A stretch of DNA of 64,000 nt from Shewanella oneidensis MR-1 (GCF_000146165.2 NC_004347.2:620001-684000); one strand, 5' to 3'; positions 40,661 through 50,083 are shown, counted from the first letter of the stretch. Made by a program: numbers and translations. The notes: a model not told the origin generated them from the letters alone.

Positions 40661-42967
40661 ATGACAACTCATACGACAAAAAAAGCGCCAGCCCAACGTA
40701 AAGCGAAGCGAAGCCGTGGCCTGTTTGGGCACATTTGGTCGCTCACCTGGAAGCTCGCCTTAATCGGCCTCGCCGTTGTGACCTTCTACGGTATTTACCT
40801 CGACCAAATTATCGCCCGTAAGTTTGAAGGGCAAAAATGGCATTTGCCTGCTCAAGTTTTTAGCCGCTCCATGGCGTTATACCCAGGAGCTGCGGTGAGT
40901 CATCCGCAGTTGATGGCCGAGTTAAAGCTACTTGGCTATCGCAAAGTGGCTAACCCCCGCGAGGTTGGTGAGTTTTCGGCATCGAGCACCAAAATCGAAT
41001 TATGGCGTCGACCCTTTTTACATCCCGAAGGCGATCAGCCAGAACAGCGAGTGATGATCACGTTCGATAGTGAAGGCGTCAGCGCGATTGCCCGAATGGA
41101 AGATAAGCGCCAGTTAGCGGTATTCCATTTAGAACCCGTTTTACTTGACCGCATGATCACCGGCGACGGTGAAGACAGGCTCTTTGTCTCTACCGAAGAG
41201 ATGCCCAAACCTATTGTGCAGGCGCTATTGCTGGTGGAAGACCGGAGTTTTTACGAGCACCACGGGGTGAATCCTTTTGCAATTTTGCGTGCGGCCTTTG
41301 TGAACATCACCGCTGGGCGAACCGTACAGGGTGGCTCAACCCTTACTCAGCAGTTGGCAAAAAACTTCTTTCTGTCGAGCGAGCGCTCGTTGCTGCGTAA
41401 AGTTCGCGAAGCTCTAATGGCGGTGATTATCGATTTTCGCTACAGCAAGGACGAGATTCTCGAGGCTTATCTCAACGAAGTGTATATGGGGCAAGATAAA
41501 TCCCGTGCCGTACATGGTATGGGCTTGGCTTCGCAATTCTATTTTGGTCGTCCCATCGGCGAGCTAACCACGGCGCAGCAAGCCTTTTTAGTGGCGGCGA
41601 TTAAGGGGCCATCTTACTACAACCCATGGCGTTACCCAGAGCGCAGCTTAGAGCGCCGCGATTTAGTGCTGCGGCTATTAATGGAGTCGGGCGAGTTAAA
41701 CACTGCGCAATATAAGGTAGCTGTGGAGTCGCCCTTAGGTTTGCGTAATGCCAATAAGCCAGTGCATCAAAAATTACCATCGTTTTATGCCTTGGTAAAA
41801 CAAGAGGTTAATCAGCGCTACGGTGATGCGTTATTAAAACAATCTGGGGTGAAGATTTATACCACTCTTGATCCTATGGCGCAGGAAGCCGCCGAAATCG
41901 CTGTGACTCAAACCTTTAAGAGCTTAGATAAGGGCAATAAGTCGTTGCAGATTGGTATGGTGGTCACCGACAAATACACTGGCGGTATCGCGGCTATGGT
42001 GGGTGATAAAACGCCGGGCTTTGACGGTTATAACCGCGCAGTGGAGATCCGCAGACCGATTGGCTCGCTTATCAAGCCATTTGTGTATGCGACCGCCTTG
42101 GCGCCTAATAGTCAATTTACCTTGGCATCGCCACTGAAAGATCAGCCGATTACCTTGAAAAATGAGCAAGGCAAAACCTGGTCACCGCAGAACTTTGATA
42201 AGACGTTTAGCGGCCAAGTCTCGCTGTTAACGGCGCTTAAAAAATCGATGAACGTGCCGACGGTAAACCTTGGGATTGCCGTTGGAGTCGATGCAGTGGT
42301 GACGACGTTAGCCAAATCGGGTTGGGAAGAACCGCTTAACGAATATCCATCGATGCTACTGGGCGCGGTGAATGGCTCGCCCTTAATGGTGGCGCAGGTT
42401 TATCAAACCCTCGCCGATAGCGGCGCTTACCGTAAACTCACTACAGTCACCGCAGTGCTCGATAGTGATAATCAGCCTTTACCCGTAACGCGTTCAGCCA
42501 AGGAGCAAGCGATTACGCCGGATACCGACTTTTTGGTGCAATATGCCATGCAGCAAGTCGTGCGCTCCGGAACGGCAACGCGCTTAGGCAACGCCTTCCC
42601 CGGTGTGGCACTGGCGGGTAAAACTGGTACCAGTAACGATAGCCGTGATTCTTGGTTCGCCGGTTTTGATGAGCGTAACGTGGCGGCAATTTGGGTCGGA
42701 CGCGACGATAACGGTAAAACCAGTCTTTATGGCAGCAGCGGGGCGATGGCGGTATACCAAGCCTTTTTGAAGGAACGACCACCCATTGGGCTGCGTTCTA
42801 TTCCACCCAGTGGCGTGATCAAAGGTTATTTTGACCGTGACACCGGTGAAGCAAAAGAAGCAGGATGCAGCAATACCGAGGCATTACCCGCGCTGAGAGG
42901 CACCTATAATCCCGCTAAAAACTGTGGCGAGCCGTTGCAGTGGTGGCAGAAGATTTTAGGTCAGTAA
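40661..42967 (+). CDS. mrcB: bifunctional penicillin-binding protein 1B
   Basis: 768 residues. Basic cytoplasmic tail, one membrane helix (about 25-48), a UB2H-like domain, GT51 glycosyltransferase (EDRSFYEHHGVN with catalytic Glu near 193, and GGSTLTQQLAKN), then the transpeptidase with SLIK (nucleophile Ser, about 469), SMN (about 530) and KTGTS (about 653). Polymerises and crosslinks peptidoglycan, activated by LpoB in E. coli. Ends at its own terminator. Confidence 0.96.
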   Translation: MTTHTTKKAPAQRKAKRSRGLFGHIWSLTWKLALIGLAVVTFYGIYLDQIIARKFEGQKWHLPAQVFSRSMALYPGAAVSHPQLMAELKLLGYRKVANPREVGEFSASSTKIELWRRPFLHPEGDQPEQRVMITFDSEGVSAIARMEDKRQLAVFHLEPVLLDRMITGDGEDRLFVSTEEMPKPIVQALLLVEDRSFYEHHGVNPFAILRAAFVNITAGRTVQGGSTLTQQLAKNFFLSSERSLLRKVREALMAVIIDFRYSKDEILEAYLNEVYMGQDKSRAVHGMGLASQFYFGRPIGELTTAQQAFLVAAIKGPSYYNPWRYPERSLERRDLVLRLLMESGELNTAQYKVAVESPLGLRNANKPVHQKLPSFYALVKQEVNQRYGDALLKQSGVKIYTTLDPMAQEAAEIAVTQTFKSLDKGNKSLQIGMVVTDKYTGGIAAMVGDKTPGFDGYNRAVEIRRPIGSLIKPFVYATALAPNSQFTLASPLKDQPITLKNEQGKTWSPQNFDKTFSGQVSLLTALKKSMNVPTVNLGIAVGVDAVVTTLAKSGWEEPLNEYPSMLLGAVNGSPLMVAQVYQTLADSGAYRKLTTVTAVLDSDNQPLPVTRSAKEQAITPDTDFLVQYAMQQVVRSGTATRLGNAFPGVALAGKTGTSNDSRDSWFAGFDERNVAAIWVGRDDNGKTSLYGSSGAMAVYQAFLKERPPIGLRSIPPSGVIKGYFDRDTGEAKEAGCSNTEALPALRGTYNPAKNCGEPLQWWQKILGQ

Positions 42968-42996
42968 TACTTATTTTTAATAGGTAAAGCGATAAT

Positions 42997-43027
42997 AGCG
43001 GTGCAATTTAATTGCACCGCTGTTTTT
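42997..43027 (+). terminator. rho-independent terminator after mrcB
   Basis: Perfect 11 bp stem AGCGGTGCAAT (42997-43007) and its complement (43011-43021), loop TTA, then GTTTTTG. Confidence 0.88.
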
Positions 43028-43044
43028 GATAAAGAGAGTACAAG

Positions 43045-43323
43045 ATGTTTAAAACCGCAGCCGCAGTGCATATCCTTGTTAAACACAAAGAGCAGGCGGA
43101 AGATATTATTAAGCAATTGAATAACGGTGCGAATTTTGGCGCCTTAGCGAAACGCTATTCCTCATGCCCCTCAGCGAAAAAGGGCGGCGATCTCGGTGAA
43201 TTCAAGCGTGGGCAAATGGTGCCGCAGTTCGATAAAGTCGCCTTTTCTGGTGAGTTATTAGTGCCACATCTCGTTAAAACCAAGTTTGGCTGGCATGTGG
43301 TGAAAGTGCTGTATCGCACTTAG
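43045..43323 (+). CDS. ppiC: parvulin-type peptidyl-prolyl isomerase C
   Basis: 92 residues, a single parvulin domain without a signal peptide, so cytoplasmic. [43 protein letters not shown] and TKFGWHVV are the usual blocks. Catalyses cis-trans isomerisation of X-Pro bonds. AAAGAGAGT precedes the start. Confidence 0.95.
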   Translation: MFKTAAAVHILVKHKEQAEDIIKQLNNGANFGALAKRYSSCPSAKKGGDLGEFKRGQMVPQFDKVAFSGELLVPHLVKTKFGWHVVKVLYRT

Positions 43324-43420
43324 AACTAACGGCTGTTTAGTGAAATAAACTGAATTAAATCAAATGGAAGCATTCTATGTTTCTTATTTGGGCTTTAGTA
43401 TGCTAGCGGCTAGTAGATAA

Positions 43421-43915
43421 CTAGCCCAAGCTTGCTCTGATATCTGCTATGGTGATGAAGAGCTTGTTTTCGGTCTCTTGAAACGCTTGAAATCCATAGG
43501 GCTCATAGAAGTGTTTGGCTCCGTCCTTGGCATCAACGATGACAACAGGAAACGCTACGCTGTCACTGGCTGCGAGTAGCTTTCGGAGGGCATCAATAAG
43601 CAGCCACTCGCCAAAACCTTTCCCTTTGTATCGCTCATCGACAGCTAAACGAGCAATGAGCCCTCCTGATGTTGAAGATTGGTGCTTCTTCTGCAACTTG
43701 TCCGGCAGTGCCTTCAAATCAATGGGTGTCATCGTCAGTGTGTAAAAGCCGATGATATGGGCGTTGTTGTTATCATCTTCTAAAACGAACGTTCTGGTAT
43801 TGTCTTTCTTGGCTTGCTGACTCGCCATGACTTTTATGTAATTGTTGAGAGCTTCAATACCACAATTGAAACGGTTCCTATCGTGCTTATCTTTGTCGAG
43901 AAGTACCGTATTCAT
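43421..43915 (-). CDS. GNAT-family toxin (TacT/AtaT-like acetyltransferase)
   Basis: 164 residues. A GNAT fold with the acetyl-CoA loop in YKGKGFGEWLLIDALRK (about 96-112) and LARLAVDERY-type beta4 (GLIARLAVDERY), plus a final FYEPYGFQAF. Paired GNAT toxins with DUF1778 antitoxins acetylate aminoacyl-tRNAs and stop translation. The toxin start overlaps the antitoxin stop by 4 nt, the standard arrangement. Target tRNA cannot be told from sequence. Confidence 0.88.
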   Translation of the reverse strand: MNTVLLDKDKHDRNRFNCGIEALNNYIKVMASQQAKKDNTRTFVLEDDNNNAHIIGFYTLTMTPIDLKALPDKLQKKHQSSTSGGLIARLAVDERYKGKGFGEWLLIDALRKLLAASDSVAFPVVIVDAKDGAKHFYEPYGFQAFQETENKLFITIADIRASLG

Positions 43916-44187
43916 TGCTGGGTTTTGCTCTCATAACGTTCCGACGCCAATTTGAGTTTTGTATTGACTGCCGCTGGATTATCGAGAGCTTCCATCAGCA
44001 ATACGGCATCAGCTTGGCTAAGTTTTAGAGCTTGCTCTCGTTCAATGATTTGTTTTGCTTTTTCGATTGCCGCATTTAAAACAAATGAGTTAATACTAGA
44101 CATGCCGGCGAGAGCTGCAGCCTTAGTGAGTAAATCTTGAGTATCGACATCAACTCTAGCGGTGATGCGAGGCAAAGTCGTTGCCAT
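43912..44187 (-). CDS. DUF1778 ribbon-helix-helix antitoxin
   Basis: 91 residues. The N-terminal RITARVDVDTQDLLTKAAALAG has the RHH pattern that binds the operator; the C-terminal part wraps the toxin. Transcribed leftward before the GNAT toxin. It likely represses its own promoter in the AT-rich DNA just beyond 44187. Confidence 0.88.
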   Translation of the reverse strand: MATTLPRITARVDVDTQDLLTKAAALAGMSSINSFVLNAAIEKAKQIIEREQALKLSQADAVLLMEALDNPAAVNTKLKLASERYESKTQQ

Positions 44188-44545
44188 ATGTTTATCTCCT
44201 GTTGTGTCAAACTGTCACATGGGTATTATGGTGTTAACGTGCTCAATAAGCAATCCTTGTGTCACTTTGGCACCCACGCTAACAAACGCCTCAATAGAGC
44301 CAGTCAACGGACAGTGTTCTTTTTGGATGTTCTTTATTATTAAAACACTCACCTCAATGGCGCTGCCGTTAACCTCCCGCAACACATCTGGACACAAAAC
44401 GAGGCTGTTGTTCATTCAGTGTCAGATTAACTTCTACTTTTAATCGCGGTTAACAATGGTCAGTTTACCAAGCAATCTACCAGGAAGCGCGTGAGTTTGA
44501 GGTAAGGCTAAAGCTGCCTTAGTGTGCAAACTGATTGAAATAATA
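44188..44545. other. gene-poor DNA between TA pair and collagenase terminator
   Basis: No convincing gene. It holds the TA promoter, a motif like half of an integron attC (separate entry), and nothing else I can identify. Confidence 0.5.
44276..44320 (+). other. attC-like half site (integron remnant candidate)
   Basis: AACAAACGCCTCAA at 44281-44294 matches the conserved left part of Vibrio-type attC repeats (VCR), and the next bases (AGCCAGTCAACGGACAG) resemble the following VCR stem. The complementary right half and a clean GTTRRRY core are not found, so if it is attC it is decayed. GNAT/DUF1778 TA pairs are common superintegron cassettes, which supports the idea. Confidence 0.4.
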
Positions 44546-44575
44546 AAAATCCCTGCCGAGCAGGGATTTTTGCTT
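44545..44575 (-). terminator. rho-independent terminator of the collagenase gene
   Basis: Perfect 12 bp stem AAAAATCCCTGC (44545-44556) with its complement (44560-44571) and a 3 nt loop; T-rich on either strand, so it may be bidirectional. Confidence 0.88.
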
Positions 44576-44603
44576 TTAGCTTATACCGCTATAGCGCGGC
44601 TGA

Positions 44604-47600
44604 TTAGCGTAAATCTACCTGAAGGGCCACACCTGCACTTTGGCCTTCACTTTGGAGCGTAATGTAATACCAGCCAGCACTGGGATTATTGACCTTGATT
44701 TGTTCCTTAGTGCTGCCAGCGTTTGTTGAGGCGGCTTCATATTGCTGGGCATTGGCCCAGCTGCGACCCGAGTAAAGGCTGACATCTCCAGTTCCGTGGG
44801 CCGAGCGTACTTCTAGTTGGCTTGTCCCTTCTGGAATCCAAAGATAATAGTCATTACGGCCATTGGCGCTGCAGACGGCATCACCCGGCGTGAGTTGGGT
44901 ATAGCTCACGGGTGATTTAGTCGCACAGGCATTGGCAATTTGATTAGGAACGCTACTGCCACCACCACCGGCTTTAAGGTTGAAGGTCACGCCACTAAAT
45001 TCACTCGCGGTATCAACCGTGATATATCGCCAGCCACGGTTTGCCGTAAAACTAAAGGACTCTTTGTTGCCTTGATTTACACTGCTGGCTTGGGCATTGC
45101 TCGCACTTGCCCAAGTATTGGCATTAAAGTAAATATTGGCATCGCCTGTTCCCCCGGTTGTGCTGACACTAAATTGGCTGTTGTCAGCATCGACCCAGAA
45201 ATAAAAGCTATTACGACCACCGCTGATACATTCATCTTTTCCGAGGGTTAGCTTGCCGTAATTGATGGTTGCGGCACCACAGTTGCTGGGCACTTCACCG
45301 CCAGTATCGCCATCACCTAAGTCGGGATCGGTATCGGCAACTAACTCACTGGTACTGACCAGCATATCAACACCACCAAAATCCCCTTCTAGGGTGATAT
45401 AGTGCCAAAGTTCATTGGGGTTTAGGCTCACTTTGATCACTTGGTAATTACCGTTGCCGATGCCATAGCCCTGATTTTTTTCAGCACTTGCCCATCCCCT
45501 TGAATCGTAATAAATATCGGCATCTCCCCAACCACCGCCAATTTTGATCCAAATATCTTGGGCCGAGCGGTCACTATTGGCAAAGCTAAAGCTGGCTCGG
45601 CCTTGTTTGGCATCAATACACTCCATGGGTACCTCAAGACTGAGACTGGCAGACTCACTGTAGCGGTATGCTTCGTTACTGACTTGGCAGGGCGAGTAAT
45701 CTTTGCTGATGGTGCCCGCGGGGCCTGCCCAGTTGCCTTCGCGACCACTGGCATTAGCCTGTTCATCACTTGGGCCTTTATCGACAATACCATTGTTGGT
45801 AGTGCTTAAACCGCTGGTGAGCCAGCCGCGCCATTCGTTGTCATAGCGGGTGCCAATGGAATCCATAAATGCTTGATATTCAGCATATTGGTTATTACGC
45901 AGGAAGGTTAGGATCTGGCGAACATCATCGCGGTGGTTTTCAAACATGAACCGTACGGCGAGGTAACCCCAACGGTAAATGCGGTCTTGGCCAGAGTCAT
46001 AGGTGTTTTTAAAGATGGTTGAGAGCATAAACTCACCGGTTTCACCCATGGCGATGGCAGCGGGGTTGGCATCTCGATATGAAATATATTCTGCTAATCC
46101 TTCAATCCACCAAATTGTGTTGGCGGATACGCTGCGGCTGAAGTCGCCAAACAAGTTATAGCGGCCATCGAGGTAATGCACGTATTCATGCTGTAAGTTC
46201 CACACATGAAAATCAGGTTGTCGCCACTCGGCCTCATAGGCAATAAAACGCGCTTGGTTTTTAAGTCCAGCGGGAGAGCCTTCTAAATACATGCCGCCAT
46301 TGTTGGTATTGATCCCAAAAATGCTGTTGGCAAGGGATTGATATTCTGACGAGCTGCCAAAAATCACCAGCTCTAAATCATCATTGTTATCCTGTGCGAC
46401 CGCCTGCATTCCCGTTTCGAGTATCGTGTGGAAATGGCTTTCTTGCTGACTTAATACTCCGCATGCCCATTTAGCTTGATCTTGGTAAAGATCTTGGGCG
46501 CGGATCTTGAGGCTGTCGGAGCATTTCCAATTGAACGGTAAGCTATCGGCGGCCAATTGTGCTTTGAAACCGCAGATCTGGTAAGCATTACAATTGCTGC
46601 GATCGTAGTAATCTGCCATCTCGGCAGCTGCAAACCACAGCACTCTACTGGAATCATTTTTGCTGGTGCTGTTTAAAATATTTTTGACCAATTGGGTGAC
46701 TTTAGGGCGCATGGCATCAATGTAGTACAGTCTGGATAACTCTCTGACAGCATTGACTAAAACATATTCAGCATTGGTGCCGAGTAAGTCCCTGTGGTTA
46801 AGTTGGAACTGGTTGAGCGCATCCAAAATGGCATGATCTCGGGCAAACAGTGCCTGCATGTCAGTATTCCACTGGGCGCGGAATAAGGTGGTAAACACGG
46901 TATTGGCGGCCGCATTCATCGCAAAGCTGGCTTGCCATGTGCTGTTGTAGTCATTGAGCACTTTGAGGGTGACAAAGTTAAAATCAGCCCCCAGTTCGGC
47001 GGAATCAATCAGGATCAGTGCTTCTTTGAGAACGCTGGCATTGGCATCGGAGAGTGTCCAAATGGCGTTATTGGCAAAGAGAGCATTAAGCGCTGATTTT
47101 AAATTGTTTTTCACCGCGCTGCTGTAGGCGGGTACGTCGCTGGGGTGGTAAAACTGCACATAAAGCGCGGCGCGCACAAAGTAAATATGTGACTCAATAC
47201 CTTGGTTATCCACGCCTGTGTATTGAGGCGCTTTGGCTGCAATTGCATTGGCAACTGTGGATACATTCGCTTCACTAAATACGCTGCTTGCGTCACTTCC
47301 CTTGAGATTAAATAGTTTACCGACACACTGTGGCGTGGATTGCGTTAGCTCATCTAACAGGGCTTGGCCCGATTTACCAACAAAGTTACTACAGTCGGCA
47401 TTGGCGGCAAAGCGGCTGACTTTTGATCTCGGAGAGTTCTCGAGCAACGCTTGCTGTTGTGAAGAATGTGCATCGAGGTACTCAGAGTGTGTTGGCTCGT
47501 TAGGTGAGGCTATCAAACTGTCAGTGGGCAATAACGGCCGATGGCTGACATCAATATTGAGTGGCGCTGACGGTGAAGCTAACGGTGCTAGCGTACTAGG

Positions 47601-47717
47601 GATTGCTGTGTTTTTCGCTTTTACTGAATTGTTTGGGTCTTGTACTGAATGGTTATGGGCGAGCGAAGGTGTTGCAATGGCTAAGCTAATAGCCGCGAAA
47701 AGTAGAGTCTGTTTCAT
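44604..47717 (-). CDS. secreted M9-family collagenase with three PPC-like repeats
   Basis: 1037 residues. A signal peptide (about 1-20) and a ~60-residue propeptide-like stretch precede the M9 N-terminal and catalytic regions. The zinc site is HEYVH (about 510) with a downstream Glu in IEGLAEYISYRD (about 538). Three tandem PPC-like beta domains follow (about 695-795, 820-915, 935-1037), each with a GxGDxxxY/F strand; these secretion-linked domains bind collagen or are clipped off. Probably degrades collagen or gelatin outside the cell. Single leftward gene with its own terminator. Confidence 0.92.
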   Translation of the reverse strand: MKQTLLFAAISLAIATPSLAHNHSVQDPNNSVKAKNTAIPSTLAPLASPSAPLNIDVSHRPLLPTDSLIASPNEPTHSEYLDAHSSQQQALLENSPRSKVSRFAANADCSNFVGKSGQALLDELTQSTPQCVGKLFNLKGSDASSVFSEANVSTVANAIAAKAPQYTGVDNQGIESHIYFVRAALYVQFYHPSDVPAYSSAVKNNLKSALNALFANNAIWTLSDANASVLKEALILIDSAELGADFNFVTLKVLNDYNSTWQASFAMNAAANTVFTTLFRAQWNTDMQALFARDHAILDALNQFQLNHRDLLGTNAEYVLVNAVRELSRLYYIDAMRPKVTQLVKNILNSTSKNDSSRVLWFAAAEMADYYDRSNCNAYQICGFKAQLAADSLPFNWKCSDSLKIRAQDLYQDQAKWACGVLSQQESHFHTILETGMQAVAQDNNDDLELVIFGSSSEYQSLANSIFGINTNNGGMYLEGSPAGLKNQARFIAYEAEWRQPDFHVWNLQHEYVHYLDGRYNLFGDFSRSVSANTIWWIEGLAEYISYRDANPAAIAMGETGEFMLSTIFKNTYDSGQDRIYRWGYLAVRFMFENHRDDVRQILTFLRNNQYAEYQAFMDSIGTRYDNEWRGWLTSGLSTTNNGIVDKGPSDEQANASGREGNWAGPAGTISKDYSPCQVSNEAYRYSESASLSLEVPMECIDAKQGRASFSFANSDRSAQDIWIKIGGGWGDADIYYDSRGWASAEKNQGYGIGNGNYQVIKVSLNPNELWHYITLEGDFGGVDMLVSTSELVADTDPDLGDGDTGGEVPSNCGAATINYGKLTLGKDECISGGRNSFYFWVDADNSQFSVSTTGGTGDANIYFNANTWASASNAQASSVNQGNKESFSFTANRGWRYITVDTASEFSGVTFNLKAGGGGSSVPNQIANACATKSPVSYTQLTPGDAVCSANGRNDYYLWIPEGTSQLEVRSAHGTGDVSLYSGRSWANAQQYEAASTNAGSTKEQIKVNNPSAGWYYITLQSEGQSAGVALQVDLR

Positions 47718-48165
47718 GGTGTATCCATAGTTATTGTTATCTGCAAAGCAGATCTTCCTTGGGCGTTATCCGATGTATTACAGCAATTAACCTCGGACCT
47801 CATTGGTCCAATTGAATTTAATGCTTATCTAATTCAGTTGGCGCCGAATTATCATGAAATAAATTGCATAAAATATCCAATGTAAATTGATAAAAATTTA
47901 CAATTTTTTTACATTGTTTTTATGATTATGTTTTTATTGTATTTTTTATTAGGTTTTCGTGCGGTTAATAAAGATTGGTAATCTAGCAGGCAACTGTTTT
48001 AATGTGGTTTCGCTTGATATAGGTTGCAGGCTTCCCTTTGTTGACTCGTTAACGGTCAACAAGAGCATTTACGTGTTGTCCATGTTCATGCGTTTCAACC
48101 TGTGTGCTGTGCCGATATTCTTGTCGCGATAAGCAACAATCCCCAAGTTGTACAAGGAGTTAGCT
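47718..48165. promoter_or_regulatory. divergent intergenic region, collagenase / quinone reductase
   Basis: 448 bp, very AT-rich in 47850-47960. It contains a dyad TGTAAATT-6 nt-AATTTACA (47881-47902) followed by poly-T tracts, which could be a regulator site for the collagenase gene. No open frame is supported. Confidence 0.4.
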
Positions 48166-49164
48166 ATGTCAGATTTACCCAATGATTATGCCCATATACA
48201 TATTGAACAGCCCGGTGCGCCAGAGGTGATGCAACTTTCCCGTTCTTCCTTACCGGTTGTTGGTGCTGGGCAAGTCCTTATCCGAGTGAGTGCGGCTGGG
48301 GTGAATGGGCCGGACCTTAAGCAAAGGGCGGGAGCCTATCCGCCACCGCCCGGAGCATCGTTAATTTTAGGGCTGGAAGTGGCTGGTGAGATCTGCGCTT
48401 TAGGTGAAGGGGTAACCCAATGGCAACTGGGGGATAAAGTCTGCGCTTTAGTCCCCGGAGGGGGTTATGGCGAATACACCTTGACCTATGCAGCTCATTG
48501 TTTGCCGATTCCAAAGGGATTTTCGATGGTGCAAGCTGCCGCATTACCTGAAACCTTTTTTACCGTTTGGGGTAACTTATTTATGCGCGCCGGACTAAAG
48601 GCAGGCGAAACCGTTTTGATACACGGTGGCTCTGGTGGCATTGGCAGCACGGCGATTGCCCTTGCTAATCGTCTCGGTGCTAAGGTGATTGCGACTACTG
48701 GGCAAGATGAAAAGCGTGACTATTGCCTAGGATTAGGTGCCGATCTCGTGGTGAACTACAACAGCCAAAACTTTGTTGAAGAAGTGATGAGCTTTACCCA
48801 AGGTAAGGGCGTGAATGTGGTATTTGATATTGCAGGTGGCGATTTTATTAACCTCAACTTGCAATCTCTCGCGTTGGATGGTCGTATGGTGTCGGTCTCG
48901 ACCCAGCGTAGTCCTAAAGCTGAGGTTAATATTCTCCAGTTGATGGCGAAGCGAATTGTCTGGACAGGTTCAACTCTCAGGCCTCAAACTGTTGAAGCAA
49001 AAGCTGAAATCGCAAGGCAATTACGTGAACGTGTTTGGCCATTACTCGATAGCCAGCAAATTGTGCCGCATATTTTTGCAACGTACCCATTGATCGATGC
49101 ACCTAAGGCCCATAGATTAATGCAGTCGGGCGAACATCGGGGGAAAGTCGTATTAACATTGTGA
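48166..49164 (+). CDS. NAD(P)H:quinone oxidoreductase (MDR family, PIG3-like)
   Basis: 332 residues from the ATG at 48166, chosen because AAGGAG lies at 48154-48159; the frame begins 18 nt earlier. A zinc-free medium-chain reductase with the GroES-like N-terminal half and a Rossmann NADPH site GGSGGIGSTAIALANRLGA (about 145-163). Reduces quinones or related enones with NADPH. Last host gene before the Mu-like prophage. Confidence 0.9.
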   Translation: MSDLPNDYAHIHIEQPGAPEVMQLSRSSLPVVGAGQVLIRVSAAGVNGPDLKQRAGAYPPPPGASLILGLEVAGEICALGEGVTQWQLGDKVCALVPGGGYGEYTLTYAAHCLPIPKGFSMVQAAALPETFFTVWGNLFMRAGLKAGETVLIHGGSGGIGSTAIALANRLGAKVIATTGQDEKRDYCLGLGADLVVNYNSQNFVEEVMSFTQGKGVNVVFDIAGGDFINLNLQSLALDGRMVSVSTQRSPKAEVNILQLMAKRIVWTGSTLRPQTVEAKAEIARQLRERVWPLLDSQQIVPHIFATYPLIDAPKAHRLMQSGEHRGKVVLTL

Positions 49165-49197
49165 GCTAACTAAGTTACTGTAACCGACCTAGTGATG

Positions 49198-49317
49198 TGA
49201 GAAATCGAGATTAGCCGGGAATGGCTGAAATCATGTGAGCAATTCCCTTTGTTTATGCGGGTTTGACGGGTGTTTAACGAGGCTTTAAAAGATTGGCTAG
49301 CTAAATGAGAAATTGAG
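49198..49317 (+). repeat. two direct repeats, candidate MuA end-binding sites
   Basis: TGAGAAATCGAG at 49198-49209 and TGAGAAATTGAG at 49306-49317 are 11 of 12 identical and 108 bp apart, close to the spacing of the L1 and L2 transposase sites of Mu. They lie at the expected left end of the prophage. Confidence 0.4.
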
Positions 49318-49351
49318 GTGGCGTGCATTCATAATTAGCCGCACGCCGCCT
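49316..49351 (-). terminator. hairpin after the prophage repressor gene
   Basis: Eleven-base stem AGGTGGCGTGC (49316-49326) with GCACGCCGCCT (49341-49351), one G-T mismatch, 14 nt loop. It lies 10 nt after the leftward repressor stop. The T-tract is weak. Confidence 0.5.
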
Positions 49352-49360
49352 ATATGAGAA

Positions 49361-50083
49361 TTACTTCACGTCCTTACCTATCCACACAACCTTGCCAACT
49401 ACACTCAGTAGGCCAAGTTCTGCAACAGGCACCCGCTGCTCTCTGTACTCTTTATTGTCGCTAATGATCGTGATGCTGCCATCGATATGGACTTGAACAC
49501 GCTTAGCAAACAAATCATCCCCAATGCGCAGGACAAAAATACTGCCGTCAGAAAGATTTGCGTCAGTGATATCCACCAGGATCGAGTCGCCAGAATGGAT
49601 CGTTGGTTCCATTGAGTCACCCTTCGCGAAAACCACCCGCAGGTTTTCAGGCTGTAACCCTCGGTAACGCAACCATTTCGATCTAAAGGCTAGTTTGCGT
49701 CTAACTCGTTCATTATCCCATTGTGCACCATGGCCTGTACTCACTTGAGTATGGTAGCCATCGATAAGTGCATATTCTTCTGAGAACTCTTCAGTCTTAC
49801 AAATCACACTTTCATATGCCGCAGTTTCGCCTGGGAATTTAGGGCCTTCACCAGTACATAGCCATTCGAGATTGACATTATAACGGCGAGCAATACGAAC
49901 CATCTTATCAAACGAGGGCATAGTCGACTGAGTAAACCACTTACGAACACCGCCTTCTGAGGTGTCGATAGCATTCGCAAATGCTCTGAGGCTTTCGTCG
50001 CCCATCAGTTCTTTAAGACGCTCTCCAAAGCTTTCTATTCCAGCCGACGGAAAAGAAAGTGCACTTTCTTTTTTAGTGTTCAC
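49361..50083 (-). CDS. S24/LexA-type prophage repressor
   Basis: 240 residues with a GTG start and no clear ribosome site. An N-terminal HTH (FGERLKELMGDESLRAFANAIDTSEGGVRKWF, about 19-50) is followed by a peptidase S24 domain: the nucleophile Ser in GDSMEPTI (about 155) and the Lys in FAKRVQVHIDGS (about 195). RecA-stimulated self-cleavage is the family mode, so the phage is probably SOS-inducible, unlike Mu, whose c repressor is not of this type. Occupies the Mu c position and reads away from the early genes. Confidence 0.9.
   Translation of the reverse strand: MNTKKESALSFPSAGIESFGERLKELMGDESLRAFANAIDTSEGGVRKWFTQSTMPSFDKMVRIARRYNVNLEWLCTGEGPKFPGETAAYESVICKTEEFSEEYALIDGYHTQVSTGHGAQWDNERVRRKLAFRSKWLRYRGLQPENLRVVFAKGDSMEPTIHSGDSILVDITDANLSDGSIFVLRIGDDLFAKRVQVHIDGSITIISDNKEYREQRVPVAELGLLSVVGKVVWIGKDVK

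Noticed and set aside
43408..43426. GGCTAGT/ACTAGCC hairpin at the toxin stop
   Set aside because: Considered as a second attC end or terminator; too short, no T-tract and no attC core, so not called.
44162..44443. Rightward frames of 60-93 residues beside the TA pair
   Set aside because: No ribosome site and composition unlike coding DNA; the region fits regulatory or attC-like sequence better.
49179..49200. Fixing one exact prophage left end
   Set aside because: Three TG candidates fit and the right end is outside the window, so a single base cannot be defended.
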